This document shows, piece after piece, positions 1-9,077 of a DNA stretch of 64,000 bases. Numbering within the stretch: position 1 is the stretch's first letter; every line of letters starts with the position of its first letter. Made by a program: the position numbers and the translations under genes. The notes under the pieces are model-generated. The model saw only the letters and a list, made by a program, of their open reading frames with translations. It had not been told where the DNA came from and did not search any database. The stretch is from Burkholderiales bacterium. GTDB taxonomy: Bacteria; Pseudomonadota; Gammaproteobacteria; Burkholderiales; Burkholderiaceae_C. Location: the NCBI GenBank assembly GCA_021414305.1, contig JAIOOS010000024.1, forward strand, positions 213,459 to 277,458, read 5' to 3'.

Positions 1-541
1 GCTGCGGCCGGCCGCGCCGGTCGAGGTATTCGGGCGAGGCGCAGGTGATCACCTCGGAGCGGGCGAGGCGCCGGGCGACGAAGCCGCCCTCGAGCGGACG
101 CCGGCCTTCGGTGAGGATGGTCACGTCGAAGTTCTCGTCGACCGTCTCGACCGGGCCCGGCACCGAGAGCTCGATCGCGACGCGCGGATAGCGCGCCCGG
201 AAGGTCTTCAGGTGCTTGGCGAGCTGGTGCACGGCGAAGGCCGGCGGGCAGAGCACGCGCAGCGTTCCGCGCGGCTCGGCGCTCGAGGCGCTGGCCAGCG
301 CCTCGGCCTCCTCCACCTCGGTCAGGACATGGCGCACCCGTTCGAGATAGGCCTCGCCCGTATCGGTGAGCGAGAGCCGGCGGGTGGTGCGGTTGACCAG
401 CCGCACGCCGAGGTGCTCCTCGAGGTCGGCGACGAGCCGGGTGACCACGGCCGGCGAGAGGTTCAGCTCGCGCGCGGCGGCGGCGAAGCTGCCCTCCTCG
501 ATCACCCGGGAAAAGACGCGCATCGACGTCAGACGGTCCAT
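1..541 (-). CDS. LysR-family transcriptional regulator (partial, C-terminus beyond left edge)
   Basis: The frame reads from an ATG at 541-539 down to the window edge, giving about 180 residues with no stop, so only the N-terminal part is present. It opens with a LysR winged helix-turn-helix (MDRLTSMRVFSRVIEEGSF, then an AAARELNLSPAVVTRLVADLE recognition region) and continues into the start of the effector-binding domain (RGTLRVLCPPAFAVHQL). Members of the family activate or repress a neighbouring or distant operon in response to a small ligand. The target is not evident: the divergent gene encodes a small exported protein. Two short palindromes lie just upstream and could be its binding sites. 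The family is certain, the ligand unknown. Confidence 0.93.
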   Translation of the reverse strand, partial: MDRLTSMRVFSRVIEEGSFAAAARELNLSPAVVTRLVADLEEHLGVRLVNRTTRRLSLTDTGEAYLERVRHVLTEVEEAEALASASSAEPRGTLRVLCPPAFAVHQLAKHLKTFRARYPRVAIELSVPGPVETVDENFDVTILTEGRRPLEGGFVARRLARSEVITCASPEYLDRRGRPQ

Positions 542-569
542 GGCAAGGCCCTCATTGTTTCGCTTTTGG

Positions 570-613
570 CAATTCGCAATTGAATCACGTCCTGTTTATT
601 GTTGCTTGAGCAA
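570..613. promoter_or_regulatory. Palindromes in the lysR / DUF4148 divergent intergenic region
   Basis: Two inverted repeats stand in the AT-richer 199-base gap between the divergent genes. CAATT-CGC-AATTG is at 570-582, about 30 bases upstream of the LysR start codon, and TTGCT-TG-AGCAA is at 602-613. LysR proteins usually bind dyads of this kind near their own promoter. Use as an operator is inferred from position only. Confidence 0.4.
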
Positions 614-740
614 TGCCTACAGTCCACTTCATCGATGAGCCGGGCACCCCTGCAGCGACTCACCGAGGTGGACAAGACGGGACAGCCAAACGAACCCGCC
701 CTGCCCGGAACGACACTTTTCGATCGAAGGAAATCTCATC

Positions 741-1211
741 ATGAACGCCAAGCTCCTCTACGCCGCGACCGTTGCCCTGGCCCTGGCCAGTTCGCTCGCC
801 GTGGCCCAGGAAACCCTGCCGCTGACCCGCGCCGAAGTCAACAAGGCCTGGGCCCAGGGCCGGGCCGACGGCACGCTGCGCAAGAACGACTACGACTACG
901 ACGCCACCGACTTCAAGGCGACCTCGACGCGCAGCCGCGACGACGTGCTGGCCGAACTGAAGGCCCCGCGCGATCCGGCGCTGATCGGCCCGCTGCGCAA
1001 CCGCAGCTACAACCCCGGCGGCATGGAGACGCTGCGCGTCTCGACCCTGCCCCGGGAACAGGTGCGGGCCGACGTCATCGCCGCGATCCGCGACGGCACG
1101 CTGCGCCGCACCGACTACGACGACGAGATCGTGCGCGTTGCCCGCCGTGCGCCGGCCCGCACGCCGGCCCCGGTGCTCGCCACCGCGCTCGGCGCGGCGT
1201 CGGGAAGCTGA
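741..1211 (+). CDS. DUF4148-like exported protein with a duplicated motif
   Basis: This encodes 156 residues beginning with a cleavable signal peptide (hydrophobic YAATVALALASSLAVA, then AQE), so the product should be periplasmic or secreted. The body carries two related copies of a motif of the form LxRxxVxxxxxxxxxDGTLR-x-x-DYD, at about residues 27-50 and 102-127. The pattern resembles the DUF4148 proteins that are abundant and often stress-induced in Burkholderiales. No function is established for the family. A purine-rich ribosome site (AAGGAAAT) precedes the ATG, and a strong hairpin terminator follows directly, so the gene is probably monocistronic. It is divergent from the lysR gene, but a regulatory link is only an inference. 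Confidence 0.75.
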   Translation: MNAKLLYAATVALALASSLAVAQETLPLTRAEVNKAWAQGRADGTLRKNDYDYDATDFKATSTRSRDDVLAELKAPRDPALIGPLRNRSYNPGGMETLRVSTLPREQVRADVIAAIRDGTLRRTDYDDEIVRVARRAPARTPAPVLATALGAASGS

Positions 1212-1226
1212 GTTCTCCGCCTCCTG

Positions 1227-1255
1227 AAAGGGCCGCCTTCGGGCGGCCCTTTTCC
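1227..1255 (+). terminator. Rho-independent terminator after the DUF4148-like gene
   Basis: A GC hairpin with arms AAAGGGCCGCC and GGGCGGCCCTTT around a short TTC loop is followed by a T-rich tract. It lies 15 bases past the stop codon of the DUF4148-like gene and before the SET-domain gene. Confidence 0.9.
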
Positions 1256-1281
1256 TTTCCGGCCTCGGGCGACAATTCCCG

Positions 1282-1713
1282 ATGCCTTCTGCTCACCAAC
1301 CCAACCTCCTCGTTCGCGACACCGGCACCATCAAGGGCCGCGGTGTCTATGCGACCCGGCCCCATGCCGAAGGCGAGACCGTCGAGTCCTGCCCGGTGAT
1401 CCTCTTCACCGCCACCTTCGCCGAGATCCCGATCGAGGTGCGCAAGGTCCTGTTCAACTGGGGCGTCCTCGCCCGGACCCAGCAGAGCCATTGCCTGGCC
1501 CTGGGCTACGGCAGCCTGTACAACCACGGCAACCCGGCAAACATGCGCTACGAGGGCGACGACGAGGCCAAGGTGCTTCGCTTCGTCGCCATCCGGCCGA
1601 TCGCCGAGGGCGAGGAGCTGACGGTCAACTACAGCGCCGAAGGCGGCGGGCACGAGTCGGCCGACAACGACTGGTTCCAGCGCATGGGCGAAACCCGCCA
1701 CCCCGACTGGTAG
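1282..1713 (+). CDS. SET domain-containing protein (putative protein-lysine methyltransferase)
   Basis: This 143-residue protein is essentially one SET domain. Visible landmarks are the start of the fold (TGTIKGRGVYATRPHAEGE), the NHG pseudoknot motif (YGSLYNHGNPANMRY) and the C-terminal EELTVNYS segment that completes the SAM/lysine channel. Bacterial single-domain SET proteins transfer methyl groups from SAM to lysines; substrates are mostly unknown. No signal peptide or membrane segment is present, so it should be cytoplasmic. The putA start codon comes only 10 bases after its stop, so the two may be co-transcribed, although no functional link between them is known. The family is confident, the activity inferred. 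Confidence 0.85.
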   Translation: MPSAHQPNLLVRDTGTIKGRGVYATRPHAEGETVESCPVILFTATFAEIPIEVRKVLFNWGVLARTQQSHCLALGYGSLYNHGNPANMRYEGDDEAKVLRFVAIRPIAEGEELTVNYSAEGGGHESADNDWFQRMGETRHPDW

Positions 1714-1722
1714 GGTCCCGGC

Positions 1723-4700
1723 TTGCTGACCCCCGCCCTCCTGTCCTCGCCGCTGCGCGCGGCGATCACCGCGGCCACCCGGCCGCCGGAGCCGACGCTC
1801 CTGCCGGCCCTGCTCGAGCAGGCGCGCCTCGCCGAGGCCGACGATCGTGCCGCGCACGAGCTCGCGCTGCGCGTGGCGCGCGGCGTGCGCGAGCGGGCGC
1901 GCGAGTCGGGCCGGGCCGGCCTGGTGCAGGGCCTGCTGCAGGAGTTCGCGCTCAGCTCGAGCGAAGGCGTCGCGCTGATGTGCCTGGCCGAGGCGCTGCT
2001 GCGCATTCCCGACGCCGCCACCCGCGACGCGCTGATCCGCGACAAGATTTCGAGCGGCGACTGGCGCTCGCACCTGGGCCAGAGCCCTTCCCTCTTCGTC
2101 AACGCGGCGACCTGGGGCCTTCTTCTCACCGGCCGGCTCGTCGCCACGCACAGCGACGTCGGCCTCGGCGCGGCGCTGCGCCGGGTGGTCGGCCGCGGGG
2201 GCGAGCCGCTCATCCGAAAGGGCGTCGACATGGCGATGCGCCTGATGGGCGAGCAGTTCGTCACCGGCGAGACCATCGCGCAGGCGCTCGACAACGCGAA
2301 GCCGCGCGAGGCCGAAGGCTTCCGCTATTCGTACGACATGCTCGGCGAAGCGGCGATGACGGCGCGCGACGCCGAGGCCTACCTCGCGTCGTACGAGGCG
2401 GCGATCCATGCGATCGGCCGGGCTTCGGCGGGCCGCGGCATCGTCCGGGGCCCGGGCATCTCGATCAAGCTCTCGGCCCTGCATCCGCGCTATAGCCGGG
2501 CGCAGGTCGAACGGGTGATGAGCGAGCTCTATCCGCGCCTGCTGCAGCTCGCCGAGCTCGCGCGCCGCTACGACATCGGCCTCAACATCGACGCCGAGGA
2601 GGCGGAGCGGCTCGAGCTCTCGCTCGACCTGCTCGAGCGGCTCTGCTTCGAGACGAGTCTCGAAGGCTGGAACGGCATCGGCTTCGTCATCCAGGCCTAC
2701 CAGAAGCGCTGCCCCGCGGTGATCGACTGGCTGGTCGACCTGGGCAGGCGCAGCGAGCGCCGGCTGATGATCCGCCTCGTCAAGGGCGCGTACTGGGACG
2801 GCGAGATCAAGCGCGCCCAGCTCGACGGCCAGGCCGGCTACCCGGTCTACACCCGCAAGGCCTACACCGACGTCGCCTACATCGCCTGCGCGAAGAAGCT
2901 GCTGGCCGCGCCGGCGGAGATCTATCCGCAGTTCGCGACCCACAACGCGCACACCCTGGCCGCGGTCTTCACGCTCGCCGGACCCGACTGGCGGGAGGAT
3001 CAGTACGAGTTCCAGTGCCTGCACGGCATGGGCGAGCCGCTCTACGAGCAGGTGGTCGGACCCGTGAGCGAAGGCAGGCTCGGCCGGCCGTGCCGGATCT
3101 ACGCGCCGGTCGGCACCCACGACACGCTGCTCGCCTACCTCGTGCGGCGCCTGCTCGAGAACGGCGCCAACACCTCGTTCGTCAACCGGATCGCGAGCGA
3201 CGACGTGCCGCTCGAGGCGCTGGTCGAGAACCCGGTGCGCACGGTCGAGCAGCTCGCGGCGCAGGAAGGCGCGCCCGGCCTGCCGCATCCGGCGATCGTC
3301 CTGCCGCGCGACCTGTACGGCGCGATCCGCGTCAACTCGCACGGCCTCGATCTCGCCGGCGAAACGCAGCTGAACGCGCTCGACGCCGCGTTCGCGGCGC
3401 ATGCCGCCACCCCGTGGTCGGCCGAGCCGCTGCTCGGCGTCGATGCGGTCGGCGAGGCTGCTTGCGCCGTGCTGAATCCCGCCGATCGCACCGACGTCGT
3501 CGGCCAGGTCCGCGACGCAACCGCCGCCGACGTGCAGGCCGCGCTGGCCTGCGCCGCCGAAGCCGCGGCGGCCTGGGCGGCAACGTCGCCGGCGCAGCGC
3601 GCGGCGATGCTCGAGGGCGGCGCCGATCGCCTGGAGGCCGACACCGAGCGGCTGCTGACGCTGCTCGTGCGCGAGGCCGGCAAGACCTGCGCCAACGCGG
3701 TGTCCGAAGTGCGCGAGGCGGTCGACTTCCTGCGCTACTACGCACAGCAGGTGCGGCGCGACTTCGCCAACGCGACGCACCGGCCGCTCGGCCCGGTGGT
3801 CTGCATCAGCCCCTGGAACTTCCCGCTCGCGATCTTCAGCGGCCAGGTCGCGGCGGCGCTGGCCGCCGGCAACCCGGTGCTGGCCAAGCCGGCCGAGCAG
3901 ACGCCGCTGGTCGCCGCCGCGGCGGTGCGCGCGCTGCACGCGGCCGGCGTGCCGCGCGGCGTGCTGCAGCTTCTTCCCGGCCGCGGCGAAACCGTCGGCG
4001 CCGCGCTCGTCGGCGACGACCGCGTGCAGGGCGTGCTCTTCACCGGCTCGACCGAGGTCGCGCGGCTCTTGCAGAGGAATCTTGCCGGGCGCCTCGGCGC
4101 ACACGGCCGGCCGGTGACGCTGATCGCCGAGACCGGCGGCCAGAACGCGATGGTCGTCGACTCGTCGGCGCTCGCCGAGCAGGTGGTCGCCGACGTCGTC
4201 AACTCGGCCTTCGACAGCGCTGGCCAGCGCTGCTCCGCGCTGCGCGTGCTCTGCGTGCAGCGCGACCTCGCGCCGCGCCTGGTGGAGATGCTCGAAGGCG
4301 CGCTGCGCGAGCTCGCGATCGGCGACACGCGCGCGCTCGCGGTCGACGTCGGCCCGGTGATCGACGAGGAGGCCCGCGCCGGCATCGAGCGGCACATTGC
4401 GGCGATGCGCGCCAACGGCCGGCGCGTCGTCCAGCACGCGGGCGACAGCGTCGCCACCCGCCATGGCAGCTTCGTCGTGCCGACCGTGATCGAGATCGGC
4501 CGCCTCGCCGAGCTCGAGCGCGAGGTGTTCGGCCCGGTGCTGCACGTGCTGCGCTACGAGCGCGAGGACCTGGCCGCGCTGCTCGGCCAGATCAACGCCA
4601 CCGGCTACGGCCTCACCCTCGGCGTGCACACCCGCATCGACGAGACCGTCGCGCAGGTGGTCGACGCCGCGCATGCCGGCAACGTCTACGTCAATCGCAA

Positions 4701-5454
4701 CGTCGTCGGCGCGGTGGTCGGGGTGCAGCCGTTCGGCGGCGAAGGCCTCTCGGGCACCGGGCCCAAGGCCGGCGGGCCGCTCTACCTGCTGCGCCTGCTG
4801 GCGACGCGGCCCGAGGGCGACGCGCGCGCCGCCGTCGTCGCCTCGGGTCCGGAAGCGGTGGCGCCGATCCGCGGCCTGGCCATGGGCGCGGGCCGCATCG
4901 ATCCCGGCCTGCAGGCGCTGCGCCACTGGGCCCTTGCCCAGCAGCCGGCGGCGCCGGCCGAGTGGATTGCGGCGATCGACCGCTTCGCCATGCAGTCTCC
5001 GGTCGGGCCGTGGCGCACTCTCACCGGCCCGACGGGCGAGGCCAACCTGTACGCGATGGCGCCGCGCGAGGCCGTGCTCTGCCTCGCCGAGGACGACGGC
5101 GACCGGCTGATGCAACTGGCCGCGGTGCTCGCGGTCGGCAGCCGCGCGCTCTGGCCGGCCGCAGCGCGGGCGGCCTGGCAGCGCCTGCCCGAGGAGGCGC
5201 GCGAGCGCATCGCCCTGGTCGGCGACTGGACGCAGAAGGCGGTCGCCTTCGATGCCGTGCTGCACCACGGCACGCCGGCCGAGCTGCTCGAGGTGCTGCG
5301 CGCGGTCGCAGCGAAGCCGGGCCCGATCGTCGGCGTGACCGCGCTCGCCGTCGGCGAGGCCTCGATTCCGCTCGAGCGGCTGGTGGTCGAGCGCTCCCTC
5401 AGCATCAACACCGCCGCCGCCGGCGGCAACGCCAGCCTGATGACGATGGGCTGA
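1723..5454 (+). CDS. putA: Bifunctional proline dehydrogenase / L-glutamate gamma-semialdehyde dehydrogenase PutA
   Basis: PutA oxidises proline to glutamate in two coupled steps, feeding electrons to the quinone pool. The 1243-residue frame has the PutA alpha-helical linker domain (about 30-110), the FAD-dependent proline dehydrogenase barrel (about 180-490, with YDMLGEAAMTARDA and RLVKGAYWDGE) and an aldehyde dehydrogenase domain (about 560-1040) with catalytic Cys837 (GQRCSAL) and general base Glu803 (AETGGQN). A C-terminal ALDH-like domain follows, as in the long 'type B' enzymes. The N-terminal ribbon-helix-helix repressor domain of trifunctional PutA is absent, so regulation of proline use must come from elsewhere. 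The start is TTG with only a weak ribosome site; homologous helices begin within about 10 residues of it, and the next ATG (1978) would cut the fold. Confidence 0.96.
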   Translation: MLTPALLSSPLRAAITAATRPPEPTLLPALLEQARLAEADDRAAHELALRVARGVRERARESGRAGLVQGLLQEFALSSSEGVALMCLAEALLRIPDAATRDALIRDKISSGDWRSHLGQSPSLFVNAATWGLLLTGRLVATHSDVGLGAALRRVVGRGGEPLIRKGVDMAMRLMGEQFVTGETIAQALDNAKPREAEGFRYSYDMLGEAAMTARDAEAYLASYEAAIHAIGRASAGRGIVRGPGISIKLSALHPRYSRAQVERVMSELYPRLLQLAELARRYDIGLNIDAEEAERLELSLDLLERLCFETSLEGWNGIGFVIQAYQKRCPAVIDWLVDLGRRSERRLMIRLVKGAYWDGEIKRAQLDGQAGYPVYTRKAYTDVAYIACAKKLLAAPAEIYPQFATHNAHTLAAVFTLAGPDWREDQYEFQCLHGMGEPLYEQVVGPVSEGRLGRPCRIYAPVGTHDTLLAYLVRRLLENGANTSFVNRIASDDVPLEALVENPVRTVEQLAAQEGAPGLPHPAIVLPRDLYGAIRVNSHGLDLAGETQLNALDAAFAAHAATPWSAEPLLGVDAVGEAACAVLNPADRTDVVGQVRDATAADVQAALACAAEAAAAWAATSPAQRAAMLEGGADRLEADTERLLTLLVREAGKTCANAVSEVREAVDFLRYYAQQVRRDFANATHRPLGPVVCISPWNFPLAIFSGQVAAALAAGNPVLAKPAEQTPLVAAAAVRALHAAGVPRGVLQLLPGRGETVGAALVGDDRVQGVLFTGSTEVARLLQRNLAGRLGAHGRPVTLIAETGGQNAMVVDSSALAEQVVADVVNSAFDSAGQRCSALRVLCVQRDLAPRLVEMLEGALRELAIGDTRALAVDVGPVIDEEARAGIERHIAAMRANGRRVVQHAGDSVATRHGSFVVPTVIEIGRLAELEREVFGPVLHVLRYEREDLAALLGQINATGYGLTLGVHTRIDETVAQVVDAAHAGNVYVNRNVVGAVVGVQPFGGEGLSGTGPKAGGPLYLLRLLATRPEGDARAAVVASGPEAVAPIRGLAMGAGRIDPGLQALRHWALAQQPAAPAEWIAAIDRFAMQSPVGPWRTLTGPTGEANLYAMAPREAVLCLAEDDGDRLMQLAAVLAVGSRALWPAAARAAWQRLPEEARERIALVGDWTQKAVAFDAVLHHGTPAELLEVLRAVAAKPGPIVGVTALAVGEASIPLERLVVERSLSINTAAAGGNASLMTMG

Positions 5455-5470
5455 GGCGCTCGCCTCAGCC
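5449..5470. terminator. Perfect inverted repeat spanning the convergent stop codons of putA and the cyclodeaminase gene
   Basis: Ten-base arms GGCTGAGGCG and CGCCTCAGCC are separated by CT. The repeat contains both stop codons (TGA at 5452 on plus, TGA at 5467-5465 on minus). It may act as a bidirectional stop structure, but it lacks a T tract, so intrinsic termination is uncertain. Confidence 0.45.
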
Positions 5471-6397
5471 GTTCTCGTAGACGAGGATCGCCGCGGCGAG
5501 GTCCTCGAGCGCCGTGCCCACCGACTTGAAGACCGTGCGCTCGTCGTCGTCGCGCCGACCCTTCGCCTCGCCGCGGCACAGCGTGGCCAGCGTGCCGCGG
5601 ACGTCCGTCCCGGCGAAGACGCCGCGCTGCATCGGCCCGAGCAGCTCGCCGCTCTTCTTCAAGGCTTCGTCGGTATCGACGTAGATCGCCGCGCCGGCGA
5701 AGCAGGCGTCGTCGGCTTCGCGCATCGCCGGGGTGAAGCTGCCGATCAGGTCGAGATGACTGCCGGCGCGCAGCCACCGGCCTTCGATCAGCGGCGCGGT
5801 GGCGAGCGTGGCGGCGCTGACGATGTCGGCGGCACCGACCGCCGCTTCCAGATCGCCGCTCGCGCTCGCGTCGATGCCCACTTCGCGCAACTCGGTCGCC
5901 AGTCGCTCGGCTTGCCCGGAGCGGCGCGCCCACACCGTCACGGTCTCGATCGGCAGCACGGCGCGGTAAGCCTCGGGGAGCAGCCGCGCGACCTGCCCGG
6001 CGCCGACGACCAGCAAGTGGCGCGCATTGCGCCCTGCGAGGAACGAGGCAGCCAGCGCTGACGCGGCTGCGGTGCGTCGTGCCGTGATCTGGCCGCCGTC
6101 GAGCAGGGCGAGCGGCACGCCCGTGGTCGCGTCGTGCAGCAGGTAGCTGGCGTGCAGCGCCGGCAGGCCGCGCGCGGCGTTGCCGGCGGCGATGTTGACG
6201 ACCTTGAGGCCGTAGTAGCCGCCCTCCGTCCACGCCGGCATGAGCAGCGAGGTCAGGCCCGCGCCGGCCGACGTCGCGATCTCGTGGACGTGCCGCGGCG
6301 GCACCACGCAGCCTGCGGCGAAGCGGACGCGCAACGCGCGTATCAGCGCCTCGAACGGAAGGGCGGCCCGCGTCGCCGCGGCATCGAAGATTCGCAT
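5465..6397 (-). CDS. Ornithine cyclodeaminase / delta-1-pyrroline-carboxylate reductase family protein
   Basis: The 310-residue product has the ornithine cyclodeaminase/mu-crystallin fold. Near residues 20-75 is the substrate segment with RHVHE and a conserved Lys in YYGLKVVNI, then DGGQITARRTAAASALAA, and a Rossmann dinucleotide motif at about residue 125 (LLVVGAGQVARLL). A later DLIGSFTPAMREAD stretch is also family-typical. Members either cyclise ornithine to proline or reduce cyclic imino acids such as pyrroline-2-carboxylate with NAD(P)H. Sequence alone does not separate these. The gene faces putA tail to tail, so a role in proline or hydroxyproline metabolism is plausible. Its start is 69 bases from the divergent uvrA-like gene. 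The ATG at 6397 is the one followed by family-like MRIFDA. Confidence 0.88.
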   Translation of the reverse strand: MRIFDAAATRAALPFEALIRALRVRFAAGCVVPPRHVHEIATSAGAGLTSLLMPAWTEGGYYGLKVVNIAAGNAARGLPALHASYLLHDATTGVPLALLDGGQITARRTAAASALAASFLAGRNARHLLVVGAGQVARLLPEAYRAVLPIETVTVWARRSGQAERLATELREVGIDASASGDLEAAVGAADIVSAATLATAPLIEGRWLRAGSHLDLIGSFTPAMREADDACFAGAAIYVDTDEALKKSGELLGPMQRGVFAGTDVRGTLATLCRGEAKGRRDDDERTVFKSVGTALEDLAAAILVYENG

Positions 6398-6466
6398 GGA
6401 ACGGTCGGAGCGATGTTCTGCAGTATGCGGCGTCGCGACGCGGCACGCGCCTTGCCCCTGCCGGCC

Positions 6467-9067
6467 ATGGGTGTCGATCGATTCGTCCGGGTGCGCGGCG
6501 CGCGCGAACACAACCTCAAGTCGGTCGACGTCGACATCCCGCGCGACGCGCTGGTCGTCTTCACCGGCATCTCCGGCTCCGGCAAGTCGTCGCTCGCCTT
6601 CGGCACTCTCTACGCCGAGGCGCAGCGGCGCTACTTCGATTCGGTGTCGCCCTATGCGCGCCGGCTGATCGACCAGGTGGGCGTGCCCGACGTCGACTCG
6701 ATCGAAGGCCTGCCGCCCGCCGTCGCGCTGCAGCAGCAGCGCGGCACGCCGGGGGCGCGCTCGTCGGTCGGCAGCGTCAGCACGCTCTCGGCGCTGGTGC
6801 GGCTGCTGTACTCGCGCGCCGGCACCTATCCGGCGCGCCAGCCGATGCTCTACGCCGAGGACTTCTCGCCGAACACGCCGCAGGGCGCGTGCCCGAAGTG
6901 CCACGGCCTCGGCCGCGTGTTCGAGGTGACCGAGAAGGCCATGGTGCCGGACGACTCGCTGACGATCCGCGAGCGGGCCGTCGCCGCGTGGCCCCCCGCC
7001 TGGCACGGGCAGAACCTGCGCGACATCCTGGTCACGCTCGGCCACGACGTGGACACGCCGTGGCGCGACCTGCCGAAGAAGACGCGCGACTGGATCCTCT
7101 ACACCGACGAGCAGCCGACGGTGCCCGTGTACGCCGGCTTCACGCCGAAGGAAACGCGCGCCGCGTTGCGCAGCCGCATGGAGCCGAGCTACATGGGCAC
7201 CTTCACCGGCGCGCGCAGGTATGTGCTGCAGACCTATGCGACAACGCAAAGCCCGCTCATGAAGCGGCGCGCCTCGCGCTTCCTGGCCGGAACGATCTGC
7301 CCCGCCTGCGCCGGCAAGCGGCTGAAGAAGGAGGCGCTTTCGGTCACCTTCGCCGGCGTCGACATCGGCGTGCTCGGGCGAATGCCGCTGAGCGAGGTGG
7401 CCGAGCTGCTCGCGCCGGCGGCAGGCGGCGCGTTCGAGCCGCAGACGTCCGCGCGCAACGCCCGTTCGGCCCGGAGTCGCGCGGACGGCCGGGCGAGCAC
7501 CGCGCGCCGGGTGGCGGCTGGCGGCTCCGCGCACTCGGGCTCGCCGGACGTGCGGCGCACGCCGAATCTCTCGGAAGAAAAGCGCCTGGCCGCGCAACGG
7601 ATCGCCGCCGACCTCCAGACGCGGATCGCGACTCTGCTTTCGCTGGGCCTGGGCTACCTCTCGCTCGACCGCAGCACGCCGACGCTCTCGCCCGGCGAGC
7701 TGCAGCGGCTGCGCCTGGCGACGCAGATCCGTTCCAACCTGTTCGGCGTCGTCTATGTGCTCGACGAGCCGACGGCGGGCTTGCATCCGGCCGACAGCGA
7801 GGCCCTGCTGCGCGCGCTCGCCGAGCTGAAGCGGGCCGGCAACTCGCTGTTCGTGGTCGAGCACGACCTGGAGATGATGCGGCGCGCCGACTGGCTTGTC
7901 GATGTCGGCCCCGACGCCGGCGAGCTCGGCGGCCGCGTGCTCTACAGCGGGCCGCCCGCCGGCCTCGCGGCCGTGGCCGAATCGCACACGGCGCGCTACC
8001 TGTTCGCCGGGCCCGAGTCGCCGCGCCGGGCGCCGCGTCGGCCGCAAGGCTGGCTCGTGCTGGAAGGCATCACCCGCAACAACCTGTGCGATCTCGATGC
8101 GCGCTTTCCCCTCGGCGTGATGACGGCGGTAATCGGCGTCTCGGGCTCGGGGAAGTCGAGCCTCGTGAGCCAGGCACTGGTGGAGCTGGCCTGCGCGCAT
8201 CTCGGCCACGAACCTGCCGAGGCCGACGAGGAGCTCGACTCCGGCGAGCCGACCGTCGCCGAAGAGACACGCGGCCGCATCGCCGCCGGCATGGAGCGGA
8301 TCGCCCGGCTGGTGCGCGTCGACCAGAAGCCGATCGGCCGGACGCCGCGCTCCAACCTCGCCACCTACACCGGCCTCTTCGACGGCGTGAGGAAGCTGTT
8401 CGCGGCGACGCCGATGGCGCGCTCGCGCCGCTACGACCCCGGCCGCTTCTCGTTCAACGTCGCCAAGGGTCGCTGCGCGACCTGCGAGGGCGAGGGCTTC
8501 GTCAGCGTCGAGCTGCACTTCATGCCCAGCGTCTACGCGCCCTGCCCCACCTGCCACGGCGCCCGCTACAACGAGAAGACGCTCGAGGTGCGCTGGCACG
8601 AGCGCAACATCGCCGAGGTGTTGCAGCTCACGGTCGACGACGCCTGCGCCTTCTTCGCCGACGAGGCCGCGGTGCTGAAGCCGCTGGCGCTGCTGCGGGC
8701 GATCGGCCTCGGCTACCTGCGCCTCGGCCAGCCGGCGACCGAGCTCTCGGGCGGCGAGGCGCAGCGGATCAAGCTCGCGACGGAGCTGCAGCGGCCGCAG
8801 CGCGGCCGCTCGCTCTACGTGCTGGACGAACCGACGACCGGGCTGCACCCGGCCGACGTCGACAAGCTGATGACGCAGCTGCAGGGCCTGGTCGACGCCG
8901 GCAACACGGTGATCGTGGTCGAGCACGAGCGCCGCGTGATCGCGGCCTGCGACTGGGTCATCGAGGTCGGGCCCGGCGCGGCGAGCGCCGGCGGGCGGAT
9001 CGTTGCCGAGGGGCCGCCCGAGAACTGCGAACCGCGGGCCCGCCGGCCCCCGGGTCGCGCGGCCTAG
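6467..9067 (+). CDS. UvrA2-like excinuclease ABC subunit A paralogue
   Basis: This is a tandem ABC ATPase of the UvrA family, 866 residues from the ATG at 6467. Two P-loops are visible (GISGSGKSS at about 34, GVSGSGKSS at about 557), with two ABC signatures (LSPGELQRL, LSGGEAQRI), two LDEPTxGLHPxD Walker B segments and zinc-binding CxxC pairs (CPKC, CPAC, CATC, CPTC). The stretch between the first P-loop and the first CxxC is much shorter than in canonical 940-residue UvrA, so the UvrB-binding domain seems absent, as in UvrA2-type proteins linked to damage tolerance or drug resistance. An Arg/Ser/Ala-rich insert occupies about residues 326-367. Earlier in-frame ATGs at 6414 and 6426 would add at most 18 residues; the chosen start gives the typical FVRVRGAREHNLK beginning. 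Confidence 0.9.
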   Translation: MGVDRFVRVRGAREHNLKSVDVDIPRDALVVFTGISGSGKSSLAFGTLYAEAQRRYFDSVSPYARRLIDQVGVPDVDSIEGLPPAVALQQQRGTPGARSSVGSVSTLSALVRLLYSRAGTYPARQPMLYAEDFSPNTPQGACPKCHGLGRVFEVTEKAMVPDDSLTIRERAVAAWPPAWHGQNLRDILVTLGHDVDTPWRDLPKKTRDWILYTDEQPTVPVYAGFTPKETRAALRSRMEPSYMGTFTGARRYVLQTYATTQSPLMKRRASRFLAGTICPACAGKRLKKEALSVTFAGVDIGVLGRMPLSEVAELLAPAAGGAFEPQTSARNARSARSRADGRASTARRVAAGGSAHSGSPDVRRTPNLSEEKRLAAQRIAADLQTRIATLLSLGLGYLSLDRSTPTLSPGELQRLRLATQIRSNLFGVVYVLDEPTAGLHPADSEALLRALAELKRAGNSLFVVEHDLEMMRRADWLVDVGPDAGELGGRVLYSGPPAGLAAVAESHTARYLFAGPESPRRAPRRPQGWLVLEGITRNNLCDLDARFPLGVMTAVIGVSGSGKSSLVSQALVELACAHLGHEPAEADEELDSGEPTVAEETRGRIAAGMERIARLVRVDQKPIGRTPRSNLATYTGLFDGVRKLFAATPMARSRRYDPGRFSFNVAKGRCATCEGEGFVSVELHFMPSVYAPCPTCHGARYNEKTLEVRWHERNIAEVLQLTVDDACAFFADEAAVLKPLALLRAIGLGYLRLGQPATELSGGEAQRIKLATELQRPQRGRSLYVLDEPTTGLHPADVDKLMTQLQGLVDAGNTVIVVEHERRVIAACDWVIEVGPGAASAGGRIVAEGPPENCEPRARRPPGRAA

Positions 9068-9077
9068 GGCCCGGTCC

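Noticed and set aside
1075..5268. A 1397-residue open frame on the minus strand opposite putA
   Set aside because: It is antisense to an unmistakable PutA; its translation is an Arg/Ala/Gly/His-rich low-complexity mix without motifs, as expected from high-GC third positions.
6398..8926. Long minus-strand open frame extending the cyclodeaminase gene far upstream
   Set aside because: It is antisense to the uvrA-like gene; only the part from ATG 6397 has family similarity and a conventional start.
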